Of a DNA stretch of 5,520 nucleotides, positions 1 through 4,943 are shown in pieces. Location of the stretch: positions 1-5,520 of the forward strand of contig CALMNV010000263.1 in assembly GCA_937873285.1 (NCBI GenBank), written 5' to 3'. This DNA comes from an uncultured Intrasporangium sp. GTDB taxonomy: Bacteria > Actinomycetota > Actinomycetes > Actinomycetales > Dermatophilaceae. A model generated the notes under the pieces. The model did not search any database, was not told where the DNA came from, and was given only the letters and a program-made list of their open reading frames with translations. Every line of letters begins with the position of its first letter. The first letter of the stretch is position 1. A program made the position numbers and the translations under genes.

Positions 1-651
1 GTCCCCGCCCCCATCGTTGAGCCGTAGGACGAAGGGGCGGCGCGAGGTGTACTGCACGACGCTGAGCGAGGCCGGGTCGACGTGCAGCCGCTGGAAGTCG
101 TCGAGACCCGCGCCGGCCGCGTCGGCGAGGACCGCCTTGATGATGTCGCCGTGCGAGACGGCCACCCACACCGCGTGCTCCCCGTGCCCCGCGGCCACCC
201 GCGCGTCGACCTCGCGCACCGCGTCGAGCGCGCGGTCCCACATCTGCCGCAGGGACTCAGCGCCGTATGCCGCCGAGTCGGGAAAGCGCGCCTCGCTGGG
301 GCGGTCCTGGACGACCCTCCACAGCTCCTCGTTGACCAGGTCCGCCAGTGGGCGGCCGGTCCACGCGCCGTAGCGGCACTCCCCCAGGCCCTCGTGGACG
401 CTTCTCGCCACGGGCCCGTGAGCCACCGGCGCCAGGGCGGCCGCCAGCCGGTCTGCGGTCTGCACGCAGCGCTCGAGCGGAGAGCTGACGATCTCGGCGA
501 CCGGCACGCCGGCCGCGGCAAGGCGCTTCCCGAGCGCGTCGACCTGCTGCTCGCCCGCGGCGTCGAGGAAGACGCCGGGAGCCCAGCCCGCCAGCGTGCC
601 GGAGCTGTTCGCCGTGGACCGGCCGTGGCGCACGAGGAGGACGGTGGGCAC
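1..651 (-). CDS. Histidine phosphatase superfamily protein (MSMEG_4193-like), 3' end cut by window edge
   Basis: I translated this frame by hand: 217 codons, open at the left edge, so the C-terminus is missing. The protein begins (M/V)PTVLLVRHGRSTANSSG. The RHG motif at residues 8-10 carries the His that becomes phosphorylated in this superfamily. The phosphate-binding SSPLERC segment is at about 56-62 (R61), the likely acid E91 lies in GLGECRYGAW, and the second catalytic His is H167 in AVSHGDII. All expected catalytic positions are present. Phosphoglycerate-mutase-like enzymes remove or move phosphate on small substrates; the substrate cannot be read here. The fold and the RHGRST.N...LAGW opening resemble the actinobacterial family often named MSMEG_4193 phosphomutase. 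The GTG at 649-651 is chosen because RHG should sit about eight residues in. There is no clear Shine-Dalgarno, and the next upstream frame lacks a plausible start. It is divergent from corA across 84 bp. Confidence 0.9.
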   Translation of the reverse strand, partial: MPTVLLVRHGRSTANSSGTLAGWAPGVFLDAAGEQQVDALGKRLAAAGVPVAEIVSSPLERCVQTADRLAAALAPVAHGPVARSVHEGLGECRYGAWTGRPLADLVNEELWRVVQDRPSEARFPDSAAYGAESLRQMWDRALDAVREVDARVAAGHGEHAVWVAVSHGDIIKAVLADAAGAGLDDFQRLHVDPASLSVVQYTSRRPFVLRLNDGGGD

Positions 652-657
652 CGCGCC

Positions 658-663
658 AGCGTA
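658..663 (-). promoter_or_regulatory. Candidate -10 element (TACGCT) for a leaderless phosphatase transcript
   Basis: On the minus strand TACGCT fits the TANNNT pattern of actinobacterial -10 boxes. It ends six bases before the GTG at 651, so transcription would start at or next to the start codon. This agrees with the missing Shine-Dalgarno. No convincing -35 box is seen, so the call rests on a six-base match in GC-rich DNA and is weak. Confidence 0.3.
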
Positions 664-735
664 GACGGCGAACCCGGCGCCGCGGCATACGGGCTGGAAG
701 GTGACCGCCCGGGAAAGTCGTGGTGAAGTAGGCCG

Positions 736-1734
736 GTGATCGTGGACCAGGCCATCTACCGAGACGGGCGGCGGCAGCCGTGTGGCGACCTCAGCGACGA
801 GCTCGACGCCCTGCGCGCCGGCGCCGACGGGTTCTTGTGGATCGGGCTCAAGGAGCCGACCGACGAGGAGTTCGGGCTCGTCAACAGCGAGCTGCACCTG
901 CACCCGCTCGCCGTCGAGGACGCGGTCAAGGGCAACCAGCGGGCCAAGATCGAGCAGTACGAGACCTCGCTGTTCGTCGTGCTGAAGACACTGCGCTACA
1001 TCGACCAGACGAGCGACATCGAGACCGGTGAGCTGATGCTCTTCCTGGGCGACCGGTTCGTCGTCACGGTGCGACGCGGCGAGGGCAACCCGTTGCAGGG
1101 GGTGCGGCATCGGCTCGAAGCGGACGCCACGGAGCTGGGGCTCGGCCCCATGGCGGTGCTGCACAGCGTGATGGACTCGGTCGTCGACAACTACCTGCTC
1201 GTCGACCGCGAGGTCAAGCGGGACCTGGAGGAGATCGAAGAGGCGGTGTTCGGAGGCTCCGGTGGCGACGCGAACGTCATCTACCGGCTCAAGCGGGAGG
1301 TGCTCGAGTTCCGCCGGGCGAGCGGCCCGCTGGCCGACGCGCTGGCCTCCTTCCTCGACCGGGGCGCTGGCCGGGCGCTCTCGAACGACCTGCGCCACCT
1401 ATTCCGGGACGTGGGCGACCACCTGCGCCAGGTCAACGACCACGTCGAGGCCTACGACCGGCTCCTCACCGACATCCTCGGTGCCCACCTCGCCGGGGTC
1501 TCGGTCAAGCAGAACGAGGACATGCGCAAGATCTCGGCGTGGGTGGCCATCGCCGCGGTGCCGACCATGGTCGCCGCCGTCTATGGGATGAACTTCACGA
1601 ACATGCCGGAGCTGCAGGCGAGCGTCAGCATCGGTGGCCAGGACTTCGCCTACGGGTACTTCGTCGTCCTCACCGTCATGGCCACGGCCTGCCTGTCGCT
1701 CTACCGGGCGTTCAAGCGCTCAGGGTGGCTCTGA
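736..1734 (+). CDS. corA: CorA-family magnesium/cobalt transport protein
   Basis: The 332-residue product is of normal CorA length. CorA forms a pentameric inner-membrane channel that admits Mg2+ (also Co2+ and Ni2+), gated by Mg2+ binding to its cytosolic domain. Residues 1 to about 255 form the acidic, helix-rich cytoplasmic region ending in the long stalk helix. Two membrane segments follow at about 265-285 and 302-325. The signature G284-M285-N286 closes the first segment (VYGMNFTNMPE), and the short tail is basic (RAFKRSGWL), as in the family. The GTG at 736 gives the common MIVD opening. An AGTAGG ribosome-site-like string at 727-732 lies only 3 nt from it but 9 nt from the in-frame GTG at 742, so the true start may be two codons later. 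The gene is divergent from the phosphatase and convergent with uppP. No Mg-sensing leader fits in the 84-bp upstream gap. Confidence 0.95.
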   Translation: MIVDQAIYRDGRRQPCGDLSDELDALRAGADGFLWIGLKEPTDEEFGLVNSELHLHPLAVEDAVKGNQRAKIEQYETSLFVVLKTLRYIDQTSDIETGELMLFLGDRFVVTVRRGEGNPLQGVRHRLEADATELGLGPMAVLHSVMDSVVDNYLLVDREVKRDLEEIEEAVFGGSGGDANVIYRLKREVLEFRRASGPLADALASFLDRGAGRALSNDLRHLFRDVGDHLRQVNDHVEAYDRLLTDILGAHLAGVSVKQNEDMRKISAWVAIAAVPTMVAAVYGMNFTNMPELQASVSIGGQDFAYGYFVVLTVMATACLSLYRAFKRSGWL

Positions 1735-1786
1735 CCCCCCGCCCCCCTCCCGGCCGACGCGCCTTTCCCTCCCAGCGCACGCCCTG
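1735..1786 (+). terminator. C-rich, G-poor tract after corA; possible Rho-dependent termination region
   Basis: Directly after the corA stop, the 52 bases contain 33 C, 10 G, 6 T and 3 A by hand count, starting with C6-G-C6-T-C3. A C-rich, G-poor, weakly structured RNA is what Rho loading sites look like. No U-run hairpin follows corA closely. The composition is seen directly; the Rho role is inference. The other strand has G-runs, but they do not make four clean GGG tracts. Confidence 0.25.
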
Positions 1787-1802
1787 CCGCGTCTGCGCTC
1801 CG

Positions 1803-1864
1803 GTCGAGTGGCCAGTTGCGCACATCCCACCCCCACCGGCACCGTGCGGAACTGACCACTCGAC
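1803..1864. repeat. Long imperfect inverted repeat (hairpin) in copy 1
   Basis: Arms 1803-1823 and 1844-1864 pair at 19 of 21 positions around a 20-nt loop. The mismatches are C1812/A1855 and G1818/G1849. In RNA read from the minus strand (the uppP direction) the first mismatch becomes a G-U pair, so the hairpin is slightly stronger in that direction. No T-run follows on either strand. It lies between two convergent genes, so it may terminate or protect either transcript, or it may be one copy of a dispersed repeat. Confidence 0.85.
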
Positions 1865-1903
1865 TGGGGGGGTGGCGCCAGTGGCGCTCGGGGTGCAGTC
1901 GCC

Positions 1904-1924
1904 TCAGGTCGCGGTGAGCCAGCC
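1904..1924 (-). pseudogene. Duplicated 3' tail of uppP (six codons plus stop)
   Basis: These 21 bases are identical to 2091-2111, which encode GWLTAT and the stop of uppP. The flanking match extends to 1894-1924 against 2081-2111 with one difference. The fragment has no start and no upstream coding region of its own, so it is a by-product of the tandem duplication and not a gene. Confidence 0.85.
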
Positions 1925-1948
1925 CTTGGCGGCGCCGCGTCTGCGCTC

Positions 1949-1992
1949 CAGTCGAGTGGCCAGTTGCGCGCAGTCGAGTGGCCAGTTGCGCA
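1949..1992. repeat. 22-bp tandem duplication of the hairpin left arm
   Basis: Units 1949-1970 and 1971-1992 (cagtcgagtggccagttgcg plus two bases) match at 21 of 22 positions; only the last base differs. Copy 1 has a single unit. Either left arm could pair with the right arm at 2006-2027, so two alternative stems are possible. Confidence 0.9.
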
Positions 1993-2027
1993 CATCCCCG
2001 GCACCGTGCGGAACTGACCACTCGACT
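1972..2027. repeat. Long imperfect inverted repeat (hairpin) in copy 2
   Basis: Arms 1972-1993 and 2006-2027 pair at 20 of 22 positions around a 12-nt loop, with the same two mismatches as in copy 1. It sits 64 nt downstream of the uppP stop in the uppP direction, a fair place for a terminator or an mRNA 3'-end stabiliser. There is no U-run. A G7 run (2028-2034) borders the right arm. Confidence 0.85.
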
Positions 2028-2035
2028 GGGGGGGA

Positions 2036-2080
2036 TGGCGCCAGTGGCGCTCGGGGGGTTGGCGCCAGTGGCGCTCGGGG
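2036..2080. repeat. 24-bp tandem duplication carrying a 13-nt GC palindrome
   Basis: The string tggcgccagtggcgctcggg occurs at 2036 and again at 2060, and once in copy 1 at 1873. Each contains GCGCCA-G-TGGCGC, a 6-bp inverted repeat around a single base. The region thus carries three small palindromes beside two large ones. Confidence 0.9.
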
Positions 2081-2090
2081 TGCAGCCGCC

Positions 2091-2951
2091 TCAGGTCGCG
2101 GTGAGCCAGCCGGCGCCGAGGGCCACCAGCAGCACGACGCCGAGCACCACGCGATACCAGACGAAGGACAGCAGGCTGTTGGACGCGACAAACCGCAGCA
2201 GCCACGCGATCGAGGCATAGGCAACGACGAACGCCACGACGAGGCCGAGCGCCATCGGGCCGACTCCGAGGGTGAGCAGGGGGGTGCGCTGCTTGTAGGC
2301 CTCGAAGAGCCCGGCGGCCGTGAGCGCCGGGATGGCGAGGAAGAAGCTGAGCCGGGTGGCGGTCACGCGGTCGATGCCTCGGGCGAGGCCGGCGGAGATC
2401 GTCGCACCCGACCGCGACACGCCCGGGGCGAGCGAGAAGCACTGGACCAGGCCGATGACGAGCCCGTCGACCGGGGTGACCGAGTGCTCGCCGCGTACGG
2501 TCCCGCGCCGGTCGTAGGCCGTGTGCATCCGCTCCGCGGCCACCATCACCCCGCTCCACAGCACCAGCCCGGCCGCCACCACCCACAGGCTGCGAAGGCC
2601 GCCGGTGATGAGGTCCCTGGCGAGGAAGCCCACGATCCCCACCGGAATGGAGCCGACGACGACGGCCCAGGCCAGTCCGTAGTCAGGGTCCCTGCGGGCC
2701 TGCGCCGAGCGCAGGCCGCGAAACCACGCCAGCGCGAAGCGGACGATGTCCTTGAGGAAGTACAGCAGCGTGGCGAGGATCGCGCCGAGCTGGATGATCG
2801 CCGTGTATGCCGTGACCGCCGGGTCGTCGATCGACTTGCCGAGGAGCTTCTCGGCGATGGTCAGGTGCGCGGTCGAGGAGACGGGCAGGTATTCCGTCAG
2901 TCCCTCGACCACGCCGAGGATCAGGGCGTCGAGGTAGCTGAGAACTGGCAC
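2091..2951 (-). CDS. uppP: Undecaprenyl-diphosphatase (UppP/BacA)
   Basis: This 286-residue integral membrane enzyme removes a phosphate from undecaprenyl diphosphate, regenerating the lipid carrier for peptidoglycan and other wall polymers. High expression is linked to bacitracin tolerance. The family motifs are intact: GVVEGLTEYLPVSSTAHL at 13-30 with E16, E20 and H29 (matching E17, E21 and H30 of E. coli), and APGVSRSGATIS at 175-186 with the essential Arg at 180. Several hydrophobic segments cover the length, the last at about 262-283. The start is the GTG at 2949-2951: an in-frame stop lies three codons upstream, and a GAAGG string (2963-2967) about 12 nt away is a weak ribosome site. 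The gene lies 136 nt downstream of the LLM gene on the same strand. Its last codons are duplicated downstream at 1904-1924. In Actinobacteria uppP commonly neighbours the MSMEG_4193-like phosphatase; here corA and the repeats lie between them. Confidence 0.96.
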   Translation of the reverse strand: MPVLSYLDALILGVVEGLTEYLPVSSTAHLTIAEKLLGKSIDDPAVTAYTAIIQLGAILATLLYFLKDIVRFALAWFRGLRSAQARRDPDYGLAWAVVVGSIPVGIVGFLARDLITGGLRSLWVVAAGLVLWSGVMVAAERMHTAYDRRGTVRGEHSVTPVDGLVIGLVQCFSLAPGVSRSGATISAGLARGIDRVTATRLSFFLAIPALTAAGLFEAYKQRTPLLTLGVGPMALGLVVAFVVAYASIAWLLRFVASNSLLSFVWYRVVLGVVLLVALGAGWLTAT

Positions 2952-3028
2952 AGTCGGTCAACCTTCGCTGGGGAGCTGGACGCGCCGAGACTCCCGCAGT
3001 CCTCGGCGCCGGACGTTGCGGCGGGCGA

Positions 3029-3048
3029 CAGGGTGGCAGCCTACCCTG
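3029..3048 (-). promoter_or_regulatory. Inverted repeat with a TAGGCT -10-like box upstream of uppP
   Basis: CAGGGT (3029-3034) and ACCCTG (3043-3048) form a perfect 6-bp inverted repeat around 8 nt, in the gap between the LLM stop and the uppP start. The minus strand also reads TAGGCT (3038-3043), which fits the actinobacterial TANNNT -10 pattern and would give uppP a leader of about 80 nt. No convincing -35 is visible. It could instead be a weak terminator of the LLM gene, but no T-run follows. Confidence 0.25.
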
Positions 3049-3087
3049 AGCCCCCGCTGGGTCCGGGCTGGTCCGCGGCTGCGCGCG

Positions 3088-4140
3088 TCACGCCGGGGGC
3101 AGCGCCTCGGCCGCAGTGCGCAGCACGTCGAGCCTGCCGGCGAGGTCGGCGGCATACGGCGAGACGGCGAGCGTGGTGGCCCCGGCGGCGGCATACCGCC
3201 CGATCCGCTCCGCGATGCGCTCCGGCGGTCCGAGCAGCGCAGTCTGGTCGATGAACTCGAAGGGGACGGCCGCCGCCGCTTCCCGGTGCCGGCCGGCGAG
3301 GAAGTGCTCCTGGACCCGGGCAGCGGCCTGACCAAAGCCCATACGCACGGCGAGCTCGTTGTAGAAGTTCTTCTCGCGCGAGCCCATGCCGCCGAGGTAG
3401 AGCGCGCAGTAGCCGCGCAGGGCGTCGGCGGCCACCTCGAGGTCCGCCCCGACGACGACCGGCACGGTCGGCACGACGTCGAACCCGTGCGGCGAACTGC
3501 CGGTCATGCCGTGCCCGGCGCGCCCGCGCCCGGCGGCGAGGGCAGCGAGCTGCGGGCCGGCGTGCTCGGGGCTGAAGAAGATGGCGAGCCAGCCGTCGGC
3601 GATCTCCCCGGCCAGCTCGAGACTGCGCGGCCCCACGGCGGCGAGGTAGACCGGCACGCGCTCCTGGGTCGGGCGGATGGTCAGCTTGAGGGCCTTGCCG
3701 GGGCCGTCCGGCAGCGGCAGGGTCCAGAAGCCGCCGTCGTAGCGGAGCGTGTCGCGGCGCAAAGCCATCCGGACGATCTCGACGTACTCGCGGGTGCGGC
3801 GCAGGGGGCTGCCGAAGCGGACCCCGTGCCAGCCCTCGCTCACCTGCGGGCCGGAGACGCCGAGGCCGAGACGGAACCGGCCGCCCGAGAGCGCGTCGAT
3901 CGTCGCGGCAGTCATGGCCGTCATCGCCGGGGTGCGGCCCGGGATCTGCATCACCGCCGACCCGAGGGCGATGCGCTCGGTCCGGGCGCCGACCCAGGCC
4001 AGCACGCTGGGGCTGTCCGAGCCGTACGCCTCCGCCGCCCACACGCTGTCGTAACCGAGGCGCTCGGCCTCCTGCGCGAGAGCGACCACCGCGGCGGGGC
4101 CGCCCCGGTCCCAGTAGCCGAGGTTCAGCGCCAGTCGCAT
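3088..4140 (-). CDS. LLM-class (luciferase-like) F420-dependent oxidoreductase
   Basis: The 350-residue product belongs to the bacterial-luciferase-like TIM-barrel family, whose actinobacterial members mostly use coenzyme F420 (some use FMN) for hydride transfer in the cytosol. The opening MRLALNLGYW, AEAERLGYDSVWAAEAYGSDSP at about 23-44, TERIALGSAVMQIPGRTPAMTAMTAATID at about 54-82, and GGRFRLGLGVSGPQVSEGWHG at about 86-106 are typical of the F420-type branch. VYLAAVGPRSLELAGEIADGWL at about 164-185 is the second family block. The substrate is unknown. The ATG at 4138-4140 is the natural start although no good Shine-Dalgarno is seen. The stop of the acidic-protein gene lies 35 nt upstream on the same strand, so translation from a shared transcript is likely. 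Choice of F420 over FMN is inferred from family resemblance. Confidence 0.93.
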   Translation of the reverse strand: MRLALNLGYWDRGGPAAVVALAQEAERLGYDSVWAAEAYGSDSPSVLAWVGARTERIALGSAVMQIPGRTPAMTAMTAATIDALSGGRFRLGLGVSGPQVSEGWHGVRFGSPLRRTREYVEIVRMALRRDTLRYDGGFWTLPLPDGPGKALKLTIRPTQERVPVYLAAVGPRSLELAGEIADGWLAIFFSPEHAGPQLAALAAGRGRAGHGMTGSSPHGFDVVPTVPVVVGADLEVAADALRGYCALYLGGMGSREKNFYNELAVRMGFGQAAARVQEHFLAGRHREAAAAVPFEFIDQTALLGPPERIAERIGRYAAAGATTLAVSPYAADLAGRLDVLRTAAEALPPA

Positions 4141-4175
4141 GCGGCGCTCGCGATGTCGGGGCGGGTCACGCGGGG

Positions 4176-4613
4176 TCAGACCCGAACGCCCCGCTCGACG
4201 CCGGGTCCCTTCTCCTCGTCGTCCTCATCGTCGAGGTCGTCGTCCTCGTCGTCGTCCTCGTCGAGGTCGTCGTCGTCGAAGTCGTCATCGTCCTCGTCAT
4301 CCTCGTCCTCGTCCTCGTCGTACTCGTCCGCGTCGAGCCCGGCATAGACGCCCGGCTCGTCGCCCTCCTCGTCCTGCTCGTCGAGGTCCTCGCCATAGAT
4401 CGCGAGCGGCGTGGCGACCTCGGTCGCGTCGTAGAGCGCCTCGTCGTAGTCGTCGAAGGCCTCGGCGAGGTCCTGGGCGGCGGCGGCAACCATGGGGTGG
4501 TCGGGGTTGCGGCTGGTCGTGGCCGCTTCGAGGTGGCGCTCTAAGGCAGCCACGAGCTGGTCGAGAGCGGCACGCGGGTCCACGGTCATGTCATGACCGT
4601 AGTCGACACTCAT
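4176..4613 (-). CDS. Small protein with helical N-terminal domain and extreme Asp/Glu tail (function unknown)
   Basis: The 145-residue product has two parts. Residues 11-75 look helical and compact (AALDQLVAALERHLEAA, then DLAEAFDDYDEALYDATEVATPLAIYGEDL). From about 76 the chain turns acidic: of residues 99-134, 33 of 36 are Asp or Glu, broken only by F112, L117 and L127. The end (KGPGVERGVRV) is mildly basic. No signal peptide or membrane segment is seen. The ATG at 4613 is preferred because AGGAG (4625-4629) lies 11 nt upstream. The in-frame ATG at 4589 (MTVDPRAAL) lacks a ribosome site, and an upstream extension to 4709 would add a Pro/Arg-rich stretch that looks non-coding. Similar acidic-tailed actinobacterial proteins exist, to my recollection sometimes named 'primosomal protein' without clear support; I do not adopt that. 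It is likely first in a unit with the LLM gene. Confidence 0.8.
   Translation of the reverse strand: MSVDYGHDMTVDPRAALDQLVAALERHLEAATTSRNPDHPMVAAAAQDLAEAFDDYDEALYDATEVATPLAIYGEDLDEQDEEGDEPGVYAGLDADEYDEDEDEDDEDDDDFDDDDLDEDDDEDDDLDDEDDEEKGPGVERGVRV
4212..4319 (-). repeat. Low-complexity GAC/GAG/GAT codon tract
   Basis: This tract encodes residues 99-134 of the acidic protein. The minus strand is strongly purine-biased, and the plus strand reads as repeated cgtcctcgtc-like blocks. Such tracts often change length by slippage. In-frame length variation would be tolerated, and the reading frame is intact here. Confidence 0.8.
4582..4600. promoter_or_regulatory. Perfect 19-bp palindrome at the start of the acidic-protein gene
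   Basis: ACGGTCATG-T-CATGACCGT has perfect 9-bp arms around one base. It lies over codons 5-11 if translation starts at 4613, and overlaps the alternative ATG at 4589. Perfect palindromes of this size near a start are typical of operators for dimeric repressors, but no binder can be named. An internal coding coincidence (YGHDMTV) is the alternative. Confidence 0.45.
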
Positions 4614-4708
4614 GCGGCTGGAAACTCCTGGGCACACCCGGGCAGGCACGCACGGCACCGGCAGCGGCGGCAGAGACCGGGCTGCGGCGACCGCAGGCGG
4701 TGTCCACA

Positions 4709-4903
4709 ATGGCGGCGATGACCGAGTACGAGTACCGCGTCCTGACCTTTGGCCCGGCGACGTCGCGCGCCGAGGCGCGGCAGGCCGTCGTGGAGCACGC
4801 CGAGTACGGCCACTGGGAGCTCGCCCGGACCGTCGGCTACGTGAACGGCCAGCGGCGCATGTGGCTGCGGCGCAAGGTCATGCGGGTGCAGCGCACCGCC
4901 TGA
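4709..4903 (+). CDS. DUF5703-like small basic protein
   Basis: The 64-residue product reads MAAMTEYEYRVLTFGP, then SRAEARQAVVEHAEYGHWELARTV, and ends in RRMWLRRKVMRVQRTA. The TEYEYRV start, EHAEYGHWELAR centre and Arg-rich WLRRK..RV.R end match my memory of the short actinobacterial family DUF5703, whose function is unknown. It has no signal peptide or membrane segment and is probably cytosolic. The ATG at 4709 is chosen because AGGCGG (4695-4700) lies 8 nt upstream; the ATG at 4718 (MTEYEYR) is the alternative and gives 61 residues. A 6-bp inverted repeat with a 3-nt loop (4682-4696) touches the first two bases of that ribosome site and could modestly affect translation. The gene is divergent from the acidic-protein gene, with about 95 bp between starts and no clear -10/-35 pair seen. 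It is convergent with the M20 gene. Confidence 0.85.
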   Translation: MAAMTEYEYRVLTFGPATSRAEARQAVVEHAEYGHWELARTVGYVNGQRRMWLRRKVMRVQRTA

Positions 4904-4923
4904 CCAGAGCGCCTGGCCACGCC

Positions 4924-4939
4924 GGGGCGCGCGCGCCCC
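4924..4939. terminator. Perfect 16-bp GC palindrome between convergent genes
   Basis: GGGGCGCGCGCGCCCC is fully self-complementary and fills much of the 40-bp gap between the DUF5703-like stop and the M20 stop. It can form a 6-bp GC stem with a CGCG loop in either transcript. Position and symmetry suggest a bidirectional terminator. There is no U-run, which is common in high-GC Actinobacteria, and CpG-rich strings arise easily in such DNA. Confidence 0.45.
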
Positions 4940-4943
4940 TCGC

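Larger units (their letters stand above)
1786..1924. repeat. Distal copy (copy 1) of an intergenic tandem duplication
   Basis: This 139-bp copy aligns with 1934-2111 with only two substitutions (1802 G vs 1950 A; 1899 T vs 2086 C) plus indels. In order it holds a GTCTGCGCTCC lead, a long inverted repeat (1803-1864), a G7 run (1866-1872), a 13-nt GC palindrome (1875-1887), and a copy of the last six codons and stop of uppP (1904-1924). Its hairpin loop is 8 nt longer than in copy 2. It lacks the 22-bp and 24-bp internal duplications of copy 2. A few bases of ggcgccg-like similarity continue past both right ends. Confidence 0.9.
1934..2111. repeat. Proximal copy (copy 2) of the tandem duplication, overlapping the end of uppP
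   Basis: This 178-bp copy is 39 bp longer than copy 1. The difference is fully explained by a 22-bp duplication in the left arm, a 24-bp duplication in the right part, one extra base (A2035) and a loop shorter by 8 nt (22+24+1-8=39). Its right end is the real uppP 3' end, so the repeated unit is anchored to uppP, not to corA. About 9 bp separate it from copy 1. Confidence 0.9.

Noticed and set aside
82..726. Plus-strand frame opposite the phosphatase
   Set aside because: The minus strand in the same codon register gives an intact RHG...SHGD histidine phosphatase; the plus frame resembles no family.
652..735. Magnesium-sensing riboswitch or leader before corA
   Set aside because: Only 84 bp lie between the genes, with no clear nested stems, and the space must also hold two promoters.
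1735..1752. Strong G-quadruplex on the minus strand
   Set aside because: The G3-A-G6-C-G6 tract does not give four GGG runs separated by loops, so only a weak structure is likely.
1786..2111. CRISPR array
   Set aside because: There are only two large copies, with internal palindromes and repeated 'spacers' identical to each other; no cas genes and no regular repeat-spacer spacing.
1786..2111. Insertion sequence or intact MITE
   Set aside because: There is no transposase, no target-site duplication that I can see, and the unit includes a uppP coding end, which fits local tandem duplication better.
1539..3254. A 571-codon plus-strand open frame across corA, the repeats and uppP
   Set aside because: It overlaps corA in another frame and uppP antisense, is low-complexity Arg/Gly/Ala/Pro, and exists because stops are rare in GC-rich DNA.
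3041..4042. Minus-strand 333-codon Arg/Gly-rich frame
   Set aside because: It is a shifted-frame shadow of the LLM gene with no recognisable fold.
3016..4347. A 443-codon plus-strand frame opposite the LLM gene, ending in a poly-Ser stretch
   Set aside because: It is antisense to a clear LLM-family protein, and the Ser run is the complement of the Asp/Glu codon tract.
4614..4709. Longer N-terminus for the acidic protein, starting at 4709
   Set aside because: The added residues are Pro/Arg/Ala-rich and unlike the rest, and AGGAG at 4625-4629 supports the start at 4613.
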